Assembly (NCBI GenBank): GCA_018340805.1
Contig: JACMZG010001913.1
Coordinates: 38,526,844-38,590,843, forward strand
Origin: Microvelia longipes
Taxonomy: Eukaryota; Arthropoda; Insecta; Hemiptera; Veliidae
DNA length: 64,000 nucleotides
Direction: 5' to 3'
The notes under the pieces: generated by a model
What the model was told of the DNA's origin: nothing
The model's database searches: none
What the model saw: the letters and a program-made list of their open reading frames with translations, nothing else
Shown: piece by piece, positions 24,997-34,690 of the stretch
How the letters are laid out: the number at the start of each line of letters is the position of its first letter
Numbering within the stretch: position 1 is the stretch's first letter
Program-made: the position numbers and the translations under genes

Positions 24997-25398
24997 ATGC
25001 GCCACTGGAATCATCGAGATCAATTCCCTCTACATGCTGGCAATCGAAATTTGGAAAAGACGGTGAAAACATCCTTACGGTCAGATACAGGATCGAAACC
25101 AGTTTGTCTCAATCTATCGGAACAATTACCAATTATGGTGTCACCAGATGTAAGAAAATCGCTATCAAGCCACCATGAATCTGATTTGCAGGCAATGGGG
25201 CTCAAAGACTGGTACAAAGTATCCAGACCTATATACAGTACCACAAAAACGAGTGGATTGTATGATTGTTATTTTAATAATAAAACTTTACTAATCAGAT
25301 TTTATTTTATTTTATTTATTTTAAATATAAATTTAATTTTATTAAGTATTAATCAGATTTTATTTTATTTTAAATATAAAGTTTTTAATTTTTATTAA
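24997..25398 (+). CDS. Unrecognised ORF in right palindrome arm (133 codons)
   Basis: Mirror copy of the 19135-19413 ORF. The first 51 residues are identical except for silent changes. An extra A after the GATGT codon pair and a missing base in the GCAATGG(A)GG stretch change the frame for about 16 residues, then restore it before L-K-D-W-Y-K-V-S. After Y-D the frame runs on for about 45 codons of AT-rich, Ile/Leu/Phe-rich sequence that is probably not coding, so the real end or a splice donor may lie near 25265. A promoter was not seen, and the 47-bp minisatellite ends only about 20 bp upstream. Being a palindrome copy, it is not independent evidence for selection. Confidence 0.35.
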   Translation: MRHWNHRDQFPLHAGNRNLEKTVKTSLRSDTGSKPVCLNLSEQLPIMVSPDVRKSLSSHHESDLQAMGLKDWYKVSRPIYSTTKTSGLYDCYFNNKTLLIRFYFILFILNINLILLSINQILFYFKYKVFNFY

Positions 25399-25739
25399 GT
25401 ATTAATCAGATTTTTTTTTATTTATTTTAAATAAAAAGTTTTATTAAGTATTAATCAAACTGTTTAATTTTTTTTAAGTATTAATTTTATTTTATTTATT
25501 TATTTTAAATAAATGTGTTTAATTTTTATTAAGTATTATAAAGATTTTATTAAATAATTTTGGTTAAACAGTAAATTTAATTAAGTTTTTTGAATTATAT
25601 CAATAGAATATTTGATTGTTTTATAAGATTTTACAAAACAAATATTATTTCAATCATGTTATACCAATTTTATTTTAGGATATACACATACATGTACTAA
25701 ATAATTTGTTTTTCATTAAGTTGTATAAATTATTGACAT

Positions 25740-26866
25740 GCAAATAATTTTAAAATTTCATTAAAATAATAACAATTATTTTACAAATGTATATATAGTT
25801 CACTAGAAATATCTATAGATTAAATAAAATATAAGTTTTCAATCCAAATTCAATACAAATGCAATACGAATGCGACTTTAACAAAGGAAATATTTTATTA
25901 GAGTAATGTTTTATAAATATAATTCATCTAATATAGTTGATATTTTGTTCATTTATTACATGGTTTTCTAATGTGTTATAGTTTTCTATTATAGAGTTTT
26001 ATAATCAAGTCCTGTAAAAATACAAGAATATCATGTAAATTTAACAAAATTGTAACAATGTCATAAGTTTACATACAAGTTATTAAATTTATGAAAATTA
26101 GTTAGAATTTGATGAAATATGATATGATTGATACAATTTGTTAAAATGTTATATAAATTACAAACAAGTTATTAAAGATTTATGAAAATTACATAAATTG
26201 ATGAAATATAAAAAGAATTAGGGTCAAGTCATGAAAATTAATCAAATATTTAGTTAAAGTCAATAAAATATTTTAAAAAATAACAATATATGGGTAAGGA
26301 GATAAGAGTCTCATAAATAATAATAATAACATCAATTTATTTTACAAATGTACATGTAATTCACTAGAAATATCTATAGATTAAATAAAATATAAGTATT
26401 TTTCAATACAAATGCAGTACAGTTGCAACTTTAACAAAGGAAATATTTTAATAGACTAATGTTTTTATATCTATAATGCATATATTTTAGTTTGTTCATT
26501 TATTACATGGTTTTCTACTGTTTTATTCTGATAACTGTAGAGTTTTATAAACAAGTCATGTAAAATTACAACAATATCATGAAAATTTAACAAAAATTGT
26601 AACATTGACATCAAATTACATAAATGAAATGACATTAATTTACATGCAAGTTATTTAAAATTGAATTGAATTTGGTAAAATATTATAGACTTGATACAAT
26701 TGTTAAAATGTTATATAAATTACAAACAAGTTATTTAAAATATATGAAAATTACATGGAGATTGATGAAATATAAAAAGAATTTAATTAAAAAATTAAAT
26801 TAAATTAATCAAATTAATCAAATATTAAAAAAAAAATAATATATATTGCAAGGAGATAAGAGTCTC

Positions 26867-26870
<4 letters not shown>
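25740..26870. repeat. About 560-bp tandem duplication, right arm (inverse)
   Basis: Inverse of 17670-18780, with AAGGAGATAAGAGTCTC at about 26296 and 26850 marking the two units. Confidence 0.8.
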
Positions 26871-26953
<83 letters not shown>

Positions 26954-26955
26954 TA
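26866..26955. repeat. TAA trinucleotide tract, right arm
   Basis: Near-perfect (TAA)n, the inverse of 17591-17680. Confidence 0.95.
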
Positions 26956-27249
26956 ATAATATGTGAATGAAATACTTTTACTGTTTTTTATTTTATACAT
27001 TACATGTTATTAGTTAGACATACAAGTTTAGCAACAATTCAGATGCAAACCAGATGCAAGTTTAACAAAGAGTATGACTAATATAAAAACAAATTTTATT
27101 AAAAAATATGTCAATATTAAATTGACCCATAAATAATTAAAAGATATAAAAATATTCAATAAACTACTTACAAAGGAGAAATTTACAAAAATTGAAAAAT
27201 TACTTGAAAAATTACTTTTATTTTTTATACATATAATACACACATAATA

Positions 27250-27770
27250 AACTATATATATTCATTACATACATACACATATAAGTCATAGACACTCATT
27301 ACACACACAATAAGTCATATACACTCCTACATACACACACACATATAAAGTCTATACAATCATTACACAATACACACACAATAAGTCATATACAATCATT
27401 ACATACACACACTTAATAATTCATATACACTCCTTACACACATACACACACAAATCTGTAAGAGGTAGAAAAATATAATACACACATACACAATCGGTAA
27501 GAGGGGTAGAAAATATACACACATACACAAATCGGTAAGAGGGGTAGAAAAATATAATACACACATACACAAATCGGTAAAGAGGGTAGAAAAATATAAT
27601 ACACACATACACAATATACGTTAAATCAATATACAATCATTACACACACATAATAAGTCATATACTCATTGCATAACACACACACATAATAAATATATAC
27701 AACATTACACACACACATAATAATCATATACACTCATTGCATACCACACACACACATAATCATACTCTAT
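27250..27770. repeat. CA-rich and TACACACA-type repeats, right arm
   Basis: Inverse of 17000-17330 but expanded. GTAAGAGGGGTAGAAAAATA followed by an ATACACACATACACAAATCG block occurs four times at 27457-27615. Further CATTACACACACA and TAAGTCATA modules lie on both sides. Confidence 0.85.
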
Positions 27771-27811
27771 AATAATAATAATAATATTAAAATAATAATA
27801 ATAAATAATAT

Positions 27812-27934
27812 AATAATGCGCGATAACCCATAATCTCGAAAAATGCGCGATAATTAATAATCTCATAAATGCGCGATAATTATAATCTCATAAAATGCGC
27901 GAAATATTGATAATCTCAAAATTGCGCGATAATT
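27812..27934 (-). repeat. Short tandem repeat with CGCGC core, right copy
   Basis: Inverse of 16851-16985, about five units of TGCGCGATA-(ATT)-ATAATCTCATA. The array is cut by the gap. Confidence 0.9.
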
Positions 27935-28934
27935 NNNNNNNNNNNNNNNNNNNNNNNNNNNNNNNNNNNNNNNNNNNNNNNNNNNNNNNNNNNNNNNNNN
28001 NNNNNNNNNNNNNNNNNNNNNNNNNNNNNNNNNNNNNNNNNNNNNNNNNNNNNNNNNNNNNNNNNNNNNNNNNNNNNNNNNNNNNNNNNNNNNNNNNNNN
28101 NNNNNNNNNNNNNNNNNNNNNNNNNNNNNNNNNNNNNNNNNNNNNNNNNNNNNNNNNNNNNNNNNNNNNNNNNNNNNNNNNNNNNNNNNNNNNNNNNNNN
28201 NNNNNNNNNNNNNNNNNNNNNNNNNNNNNNNNNNNNNNNNNNNNNNNNNNNNNNNNNNNNNNNNNNNNNNNNNNNNNNNNNNNNNNNNNNNNNNNNNNNN
28301 NNNNNNNNNNNNNNNNNNNNNNNNNNNNNNNNNNNNNNNNNNNNNNNNNNNNNNNNNNNNNNNNNNNNNNNNNNNNNNNNNNNNNNNNNNNNNNNNNNNN
28401 NNNNNNNNNNNNNNNNNNNNNNNNNNNNNNNNNNNNNNNNNNNNNNNNNNNNNNNNNNNNNNNNNNNNNNNNNNNNNNNNNNNNNNNNNNNNNNNNNNNN
28501 NNNNNNNNNNNNNNNNNNNNNNNNNNNNNNNNNNNNNNNNNNNNNNNNNNNNNNNNNNNNNNNNNNNNNNNNNNNNNNNNNNNNNNNNNNNNNNNNNNNN
28601 NNNNNNNNNNNNNNNNNNNNNNNNNNNNNNNNNNNNNNNNNNNNNNNNNNNNNNNNNNNNNNNNNNNNNNNNNNNNNNNNNNNNNNNNNNNNNNNNNNNN
28701 NNNNNNNNNNNNNNNNNNNNNNNNNNNNNNNNNNNNNNNNNNNNNNNNNNNNNNNNNNNNNNNNNNNNNNNNNNNNNNNNNNNNNNNNNNNNNNNNNNNN
28801 NNNNNNNNNNNNNNNNNNNNNNNNNNNNNNNNNNNNNNNNNNNNNNNNNNNNNNNNNNNNNNNNNNNNNNNNNNNNNNNNNNNNNNNNNNNNNNNNNNNN
28901 NNNNNNNNNNNNNNNNNNNNNNNNNNNNNNNNNN
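27935..28934. other. Assembly gap, exactly 1000 N
   Basis: A run of exactly 1000 N, a round size that suggests unknown true length. The long open frames that cross it on both strands are artefacts. By symmetry, missing sequence should include the right-hand counterpart of the TGAGTCA satellite. Confidence 0.99.
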
Positions 28935-30340
28935 CTTGGGTTTAATTTTCATTTTATATTTCATTTTTAATATTGAGTCTTGAAAATTAGAAATAACAAT
29001 TGATATTTTCATTAGAGTTTGTTTATTTCTACTATCGCACATCAAATAATTAATGACAGTAAATTTGTCATTAAATACGTTTTAATTTTATGATTTAGTT
29101 GTTGGTATATTGTAATTTATGTCTAGGACTTGAAATATATAGAAATCACTAGTCAATTTTATTGCGAATAATTCTGACTTTTGTATTTAATTTGGTTTTA
29201 GTGGTTTTAAAAATAGTTATTATAAATATTATTATCACTAATACCTAAACTGCCCTGTTTATTGAATATTATTTTTTCTATAGTAAATTCATGATAGTTG
29301 AGTTGTAAGTGTAATATCCCATGTTGTGAGATGAATGGAGAATAAAAAGTATAAATAGGTTGGTAGTGGATTTTTTATCATATTTTTACTCTACATTCTT
29401 GGTAAAAAATATCTACCAACTATTTTGTTCTTTTTATGTAAGCGATGATTAAACTTTTTTTCAAAAAAAGTCCCCGTTTATCATCGCCGGTGTGAATGGA
29501 CCTCCTCAGAGGTGTTTTGTTAATTCTGGATAATTTTTTACACAATTTCATGTTTTATACATGATCTAATAAAAAATTATCTATTTTTAAATAACAGTGA
29601 AATAATATCAGTGAAAAATATAAATAATTTTGAAAAAGTAAGTCTAGTCACACAACATTTCCCAACGCACGTTTCAAAATCTTTGCAATAAGTCAAGAGA
29701 TTTTTTTAATTCATCAGTAGTTATCATTAAACTTTTTATTATAAGTCATGTTGCCTGTCATTAATAAAAATACATTGTGTGACAGAAATTTGTAAAAAAC
29801 AATAACAAAAACATAAAATTTTATTTTCTTTGGACACTTAAAAACAACACGGCAGGTTTGTTTACAAAATATTGATAACATTTGACAATCTTCCGTTCAG
29901 TTACAGCAGTGGCAACAGACATTGTTAAAATATCAGGAAAACTCTATTCTTTTTAAACATTGATTTTCGGGAATCCTCACTAGTATTTTAGGGGAGTCGG
30001 CTCACTCGTTATTCTATTCCACATATTTTTTATTTATAATCAAAGTATAAAAAAATAATAAATTTCACTGGTATTATTTTATTAAAGCATCTGACCGTGC
30101 GTGGTGAGGAGGCTTACGGACTGTAGTTAGACTTACTTTAAATCATTTAGTTTATAATTATTTTTGTATTTACTAGTTGAATAGTTAAAGAACAATTAGT
30201 TATTTTATAAATTACTTTGTCATCTTAAGAGTAATGAGTTTATCTGCTTAAACTATTTATAAGAGTAAGTCTCACTATATTTGATAAGCAGATGCAGTTG
30301 TGTGCCCTTTGCCTTTAAATTCCCATTCTCTTTCTTTCCC
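28935..30340. other. AT-rich stretch with two short hairpins, no gene seen
   Basis: Non-repetitive AT-rich DNA. Hairpin 29355-29421 pairs GGTTGGTAGTGGA with a TATCTACCAAC partner. Hairpin 29442-29488 pairs GCGATGATTAAAC with CGTTTATCATCGC around a T-run/A-run stem. No open frame of note. Confidence 0.45.
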
Positions 30341-30347
30341 TCCTTGG

Positions 30348-30390
30348 CATGGGCATAGCCAGGGGGGGGGGTCCGGCCCCCCCTTTGGCA
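30348..30390. mobile_element. Solo terminus related to the 44930-46970 element
   Basis: CATGGGCATAGCCAGG followed by a G-run and GGCCCCCCC matches the left end of the 2041-bp element at 44930 with one change. I found no opposite terminus nearby, so it is a truncated copy. Confidence 0.6.
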
Positions 30391-30656
30391 AATTTTCTTT
30401 GAAAATTGGAAAAAAATAATAAGTTTGTGGACGCTGCTGTTCAGTGGATATATATTAAAAATTAAGCAAATATTGGATTGTTGTTAGTGCAGCACTTAAA
30501 GGAACATAGAAAATACACCCTAATCAATTTTTTTTATCGACCGTTATTTTAACTTCCTGTTATTTATTTTGATAACCAACAATTAAAAAAAAATAATAAA
30601 ATAAAAAATTAGGAATAGGGTTTAGGGGGCTGTTAAAGCCATAATGTTATGACAGT

Positions 30657-30692
30657 CATAGGACGAGAATCTTTTTAGTATTCTCGTCCTAT
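30657..30692. repeat. Short hairpin, 12-bp stem
   Basis: TAGGACGAGAAT is followed within 12 bases by its complement ATTCTCGTCCTA. Adjacent to the longer perfect hairpin at 30704. Confidence 0.8.
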
Positions 30693-30703
30693 GTACTTGT
30701 ATT

Positions 30704-30763
30704 TGACAAACCATAATATCCCATCCCTAATTTTTATTAGGGATGGGATATTATGGTTTGTCA
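30704..30763. repeat. Perfect hairpin: 28-bp stem, 4-base loop
   Basis: Bases 30704-30731 are perfectly complementary to 30736-30763, with a TTTT loop. The arm starts TGACAAACCATAATATCCCA. Perfect pairing in old, diverged DNA means the inversion is recent or maintained. It could be an RNA hairpin or a tiny foldback. Confidence 0.95.
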
Positions 30764-31058
30764 TTGCTCAATCTTTTCAAAATTAGGAACTAGGGATTAA
30801 GGACTGTAAAGCTGATATAATTTTATGGCTAAAATTGCCGAAAATTAGGGTAAATTTCTTAGACAAGGGAGGGGACTCTTTAGATCTCTATACTTACTTT
30901 TTTTATTCCCGAAAATACTAGATGGGGCAAAATAACTTCTGGCACTAATGGCCTAAATTGAAGTAAAACCGTTATTATTTCTATTAATAAAATAACATTA
31001 TTTAAATCGCTTGCTATTTTGCCCTTTCTTGTGATTAATTGTTTGAATTTTCTTTCAG

Positions 31059-31154
31059 ATGCAGCATTACAGTTCCTTTGAAAGACTGACTGGTGGACGA
31101 GCTAATCATTCAAAGAGACATCAAGAGAAAAGTGAGGCCAGATTCTATTATCTA
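31059..31154 (+). CDS. Candidate exon A (32 codons)
   Basis: Preceded by a pyrimidine tract and AG (TTTTCTTTCAG) and followed by the strong donor GTAAGT at 31155. The 96 bases are open only in the frame starting at the ATG, reading M-Q-H-Y-S-S-F-E-R-L-T-G-G-R-A-N-H-S-K-R and ending F-Y-Y-L. Composition is balanced and hydrophilic, like real coding sequence. It joins in phase to candidate exon B. The product is not recognised. Either an internal exon of a host gene with other exons outside view, or a captured fragment. Confidence 0.35.
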
Positions 31155-31234
31155 GTAAGTATCAACTTGCATTTTATATTTTTTATAATTTGAGCGGGAC
31201 TTAGGTGAAAATATCGGGACTGTCCCGCCAAAAC

Positions 31235-31310
31235 CATAAATGAAAGGGTTTAGGGGACTATTGAATCTGATTTAATATTATGACTCAAATTGCCAAAAAT
31301 GAGTAAATGG
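31235..31310. repeat. Third copy of the 30605-30860 module
   Basis: AGGGTTTAGGGGACT, then TATGACTCAAATTGCCAAAA, in the same order as the two upstream copies. Confidence 0.5.
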
Positions 31311-31799
31311 GTTTACATGTAGACATCGATTTCACTTAAGTGTATCACACATTTCATCAGTTGACAGTGGGAATTAGTGTAGAGGAAACAATGAGTTTGG
31401 CCTGATATGAAATTTTAGGTGTAGTTTAGAACCCTGAACTAACCTCATTGGCCTACTTGCATTATTTCCCCCGCTTTCAACTGATTTTAACCATGTGTTA
31501 TGCTATATATGTAGTGTATAATAAATACAGAAGTAAAATTAATAAGAGTAACATCAGTAATGTAATAATGACAGTGTAATTGGAAAAATTACTACTAGTA
31601 TTATTTTTAATTACTTTGTTTAATTGATATGATTAAACATGTGAGGTGATATTACAACTAAATAATAACAATACACAAATATTTACTGCTATTTTTTTGT
31701 AACAAGTCAATTAGTGAAACATCTAACAACATTTAGCGAAGGGGTTGAAATATATAGCTTTATTTCTAAGTAATTGTAGAACTAAAGTCAACCTTTTTC

Positions 31800-32185
31800 T
31801 AAATAACTATGTTTCTTTATTATTACGCTTAAAAGCACTCAACTAATTTACCCCAGAGCTTGTACACACTCAATCATCTAGGAAACACACTGTCCGTACA
31901 TGGCGGCACAAATGACTCTTCCACAGTGTGCCTAGTTCATTTAGCCTAACCAGACTCTATCCAAAATCACCCCTCTGGCTAGTGGGATACTAGCATTCCA
32001 CTAGCTAGAACGGTGAGTCTAGCTGTTCTAGATAAACTATGCATACTGTAAACTATCATATTGCCGTCATGTACGGAGGTGTGCTACCTAGATGATTGTG
32101 TGTGTATGAATGTTGGGATAGATTAGCTGTGAGAGATAACGCTAATATGTCTCTATGGGTTTAAGCGCAATAAATACTATAACAC
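31800..32185. mobile_element. Foldback (inverted-repeat) element, about 385 bp
   Basis: The segment 31848-31908 pairs with 32072-32128: TCATCTAGGAAACACACTGT and GTACATGGCGGCA on the left match the inverse on the right with a few changes. Weaker pairing continues outward to about 31800 and 32185 (TTTAAGCG(T/C)AATAA) and inward over part of the centre. There are no coding frames. A non-autonomous MITE or foldback is the best reading. Flanking target duplication not resolved. Confidence 0.7.
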
Positions 32186-32331
32186 TGCATAGTGTTTTTT
32201 AGTTCACTTTTGATTCAACAGGAGCGCTGCTTTTCAACATTTGATTATTAATGCCCTTGTTCAACTGAGGCTGGACTGATTACCTCTTAGGCATCAACTG
32301 ACATCCTGTAATACTCATTTTCTTGTTTCAG

Positions 32332-32359
32332 TTTGCTGATGAAGCTCAAGAGTTTGAAG
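32332..32359 (+). CDS. Candidate exon B (28 bases)
   Basis: Follows TTTTCTTGTTTCAG and ends at GAAG before a GTGGGT donor. In phase after exon A it reads F-A-D-E-A-Q-E-F-E. Joining it to 32421 or 33311 gives an early stop in either case, so the model beyond this exon is unresolved. Confidence 0.25.
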
Positions 32360-32420
32360 GTGGGTCTATGTTGAGATAAGCTCAGAGATATGATCCTGAA
32401 ATTCCCTGTTTCCTTATCAG

Positions 32421-32473
32421 CCTGTATTTGGAGGTGTTAGGGAAAAACTACTCTATTTTGGAAACTGATAAAG
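32421..32473 (+). CDS. Candidate exon C (53 bases)
   Basis: Follows TTTCCTTATCAG and ends before GTGATT. One frame is open throughout (L-Y-L-E-V-L-G-K-N-Y-S-I-L-E-T-D-K), but it is not in phase with exon B. It may be chance. Confidence 0.15.
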
Positions 32474-32576
32474 GTGATTATTTGTTAGTAGTAGTAATAT
32501 TATTACAAAGGAAGGAGTTGTGCCTAATGCAGCATCACTTAAAGTTTTGTACAATGCCTTTGCCCATCTGAATACT

Positions 32577-33089
32577 CAGGGGCGGACTGGCCAGTCAGGG
32601 TGGGGGCGGCAGCCCTCCTTGGGACCCTCAGCCAAAAATAAACTTGAAGAAAATTAACAAAAATTTAAAAGAAAAAATTAACTTTCTAAGGTTATAATTA
32701 TAATACATAAAGTATTATTTATTATAATTATATATTATATTTTTTAACACCGGAGTCAAAGGGGCTAATACTAGACTGTCTATTATAATAAAGAGCTTCT
32801 AGAGACAAATAATTTAAAAGTACTTAGAAACATTATTTTTTCTTGTTTACTTAAACAAGTTAGTTGTTATTATAACTCTAAACCATATGCTTACTCTTTA
32901 TTACCAAATGATTCATGTTAAATTGTTTACTTTAAAGGCTTGTAAGCTGTTAATTTTAAATAAATAAATAAATATTCTTACCTGAATCTAAGGTCCATAA
33001 GGTGCATATTATTTATTTGGACTTTTAAGGGCCCATACAGAAGACTGGCCCAAACCCTCATCAGGCTTTTTGAGCTCAGTCGGCCTCTG
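32577..33089. mobile_element. hAT-like non-autonomous element, 513 bp, with target duplication
   Basis: The left end CAGGGGCGGACTGGCC and right end CAGTCGGCCTCTG are imperfect inverted repeats. Flanks are TGAATACT (32569-32576) and GGAATACT (33090-33097), an 8-bp target duplication with one mismatch, as expected of hAT elements. The CAGGGGCGGACTGGCC terminus is a type I know from animal hAT-derived MITEs. The interior is AT-rich with no transposase frame, so it must have been moved by an enzyme encoded elsewhere. Confidence 0.8.
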
Positions 33090-33150
33090 GGAATACTGAA
33101 TACAAGAGTAAAAAGCTTTTAAAATTTGCTTGGTTAGTACCTTTCAACAA

Positions 33151-33174
33151 AGAAAGAAAGAAAGAAAGAAAGAA
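33151..33174. repeat. GAAA tetranucleotide repeat
   Basis: Six consecutive AGAA-type units. Confidence 0.9.
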
Positions 33175-33310
33175 AAATACCCTTTATTTTTATATAAACA
33201 ATTACAATAAAAATATTATAAATAACAAAACAAAAACAATTTTAATACATCAAAATACAAAGAAAAATTAAAAATGCAACAATCTTGATCCGTTCTTTAT
33301 TTTCTTTCAG

Positions 33311-33415
33311 GCTGTTCTTGATGCTATTGTGAGTAAAATTGGATGTTTCAGTAAAACACTGACTGAAGCATCCTGGTATCGCATACTGTTAACCAATGGA
33401 CTGAAGCCATCCTGA
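33311..33415 (+). CDS. Candidate terminal exon D (34 codons and stop)
   Basis: Follows TTTATTTTCTTTCAG. From 33311 the frame reads A-V-L-D-A-I-V-S-K-I-G-C-F-S-K-T-L-T and stops at TGA 33413-33415. A GTGAGT donor at 33329 would give a shorter internal exon instead. The second half overlaps the small duplication at 33359-33433. Product not recognised. Confidence 0.2.
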   Translation, partial: AVLDAIVSKIGCFSKTLTEASWYRILLTNGLKPS

Positions 33416-33433
33416 TATTGCATACTGTGTAGG
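33359..33433. repeat. Short tandem duplication, about 38 bp twice
   Basis: GACTGAAG(C)CATCCTG(G/A)TAT followed by (C/T)GCATACTGT occurs twice in direct order. Confidence 0.75.
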
Positions 33434-33435
33434 TA

Positions 33436-34360
33436 CAAATATAGCATAGCAGACGGTTTTAAATCAGTTGAAGTGTAGGGAAATAGTCTTGAGGAACCAA
33501 TGAGGTTGATAGATATGAAATTTTGGGGGTGGTTTAACATCGAGGACAAACCAATTAAATCCCCGCATTATTTTCTTACACTGTCAACTGATTATATCTA
33601 TCTGTATAATAGTATTGCTGCTATAGTGTGTATTCTATTGTATATATTAACATTAGATAGCTTGTTCAAACAATATAAGTTAGATTAAGTTAGTGTAAGA
33701 CAAAAAACTTATAGGGACCTCTATTTTAAATTTTTAAAGCTTTGAGAAGGATAGGTCCAAATAATAAAAAAACTAATTTTGCCGAGCTTTCGATATAATT
33801 TTTATCTTTTTCAAGGCTTAACATAATTAATAACAAAAAACGTTACATGGTTGCAAACAAATAGATGTTGGATAACAACTATAGTAACAGGACAAATGAT
33901 TCCGTTATTTTGGACCTATTCCTCCTCAAAAGCTTTAATAAAGTAAGTGGTAACTAAAATTTCATTTTAAAAAAAAGTAATGGATGTAAATGAAAATAAA
34001 TAAACTTTAAACATGTTCATGTCTTTCCTATTAAAAAGTAACTATTTGTTACTATTTGTACTGTTTGTACAGTTGTCTTTATTGCCTGAGGCTATAGTTA
34101 ATTTATCGACGGCTACATGCATCTTGCTTTAAATAAATTATGTTTGTCTTTCGAGACCTTCTGTGGAAATCTTTTTTTCATTTATTTTTATACGTTTATT
34201 GTAATTTTTGGTTTGTATTTTAGTTTTTGACTCTTTCATTTATTGGGTTCCAGGCACTGATGATGACCATTCAGACTTTTTTTTAATAATAAATCATCAG
34301 TGAAAGACAAACTTTGTTTATTTATTCAGTGATATACTGTACAAAGTTGCATTTTAATTA
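33436..34360. other. Mixed AT-rich sequence, no gene seen
   Basis: Holds two motifs seen in transposon ends: GCCGAGCTTTCGATA with TTTTTCAAGGC near 33781-33821, and GGCACTGATGATGACCATTC near 34253-34272 close to GTTTGTCTTTCGAGACC at 34143. These suggest old Penelope-like or foldback remnants. No frame is open. Confidence 0.3.
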
Positions 34361-34364
34361 GATA

Positions 34365-34690
34365 CGCCTCAATGGGTGTGAATCCATTATGTTTCAATAT
34401 GACGTGTATCATTTAGTTCCATTTATGACGTCATTGCAGGAATAAGTTAAACTGTATTGCCTGGCTTCGCCATGCGAAACATCTTTCTTTAATTTTAATG
34501 TAAATAAATAGAAAATTTTAAAGTGTTGAAGTCTTCATTAATCCACCTAAAATATAAACAGTAAATTTTCAATGTTGACTGCCTGTATCGATTCTTGCAA
34601 TGACGTCACAGCTAACATAAAAAAGTCAGGTTATAACCTCCGTTTGCATCAAATTGAATCACGTCATACATTTTTTTGGACAAAGTCTAT
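34365..34690. mobile_element. Foldback remnant with two TGACGTCA octamers
   Basis: Imperfect inverted arms: a left arm with GTTTCAATATGACGTGTATC and TGACGTCATTGCAGGAAT, and a right arm with ATTCTTGCAATGACGTCA and ATTGAATCACGTCATAC. The octamers are at 34426-34433 and 34601-34608. No coding content. Confidence 0.55.

Larger units (their letters stand above)
22204..27934. repeat. Giant palindrome, right arm (5731 bp, truncated by gap)
   Basis: Reverse complement of 16863-22119, about 470 bp longer because of extra minisatellite, TG-rich and TAA copies (notably 27640-27810). It ends at the N gap with ATTGCGCGATAATT, the exact counterpart of 16863-16876. Sequence matching the TGAGTCA satellite would come next but is not assembled. 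Confidence 0.95.
30605..30860. repeat. Diverged repeat family around two hairpins
   Basis: A module reading (A)GGG(A)TTTAGGGG-(G)CTGTTAAAG, then TATGA or TATGGC, and ATTGCC(A/G)AAAA, starts at about 30617 and 30790 and recurs at about 31240-31310. The three copies are diverged and share orientation. The two hairpins below sit between copies one and two. Confidence 0.5.

Noticed and set aside
16863..27934. Polinton/Maverick or other large virus-like transposon with long terminal repeats
   Set aside because: No polymerase, integrase or capsid-like frame; arms meet at an 84-bp spacer with no room for genes.
27888..29045. Long ORFs of 362 and 385 codons on opposite strands
   Set aside because: They consist of the 1000-N gap read as open; only short ends are real sequence.
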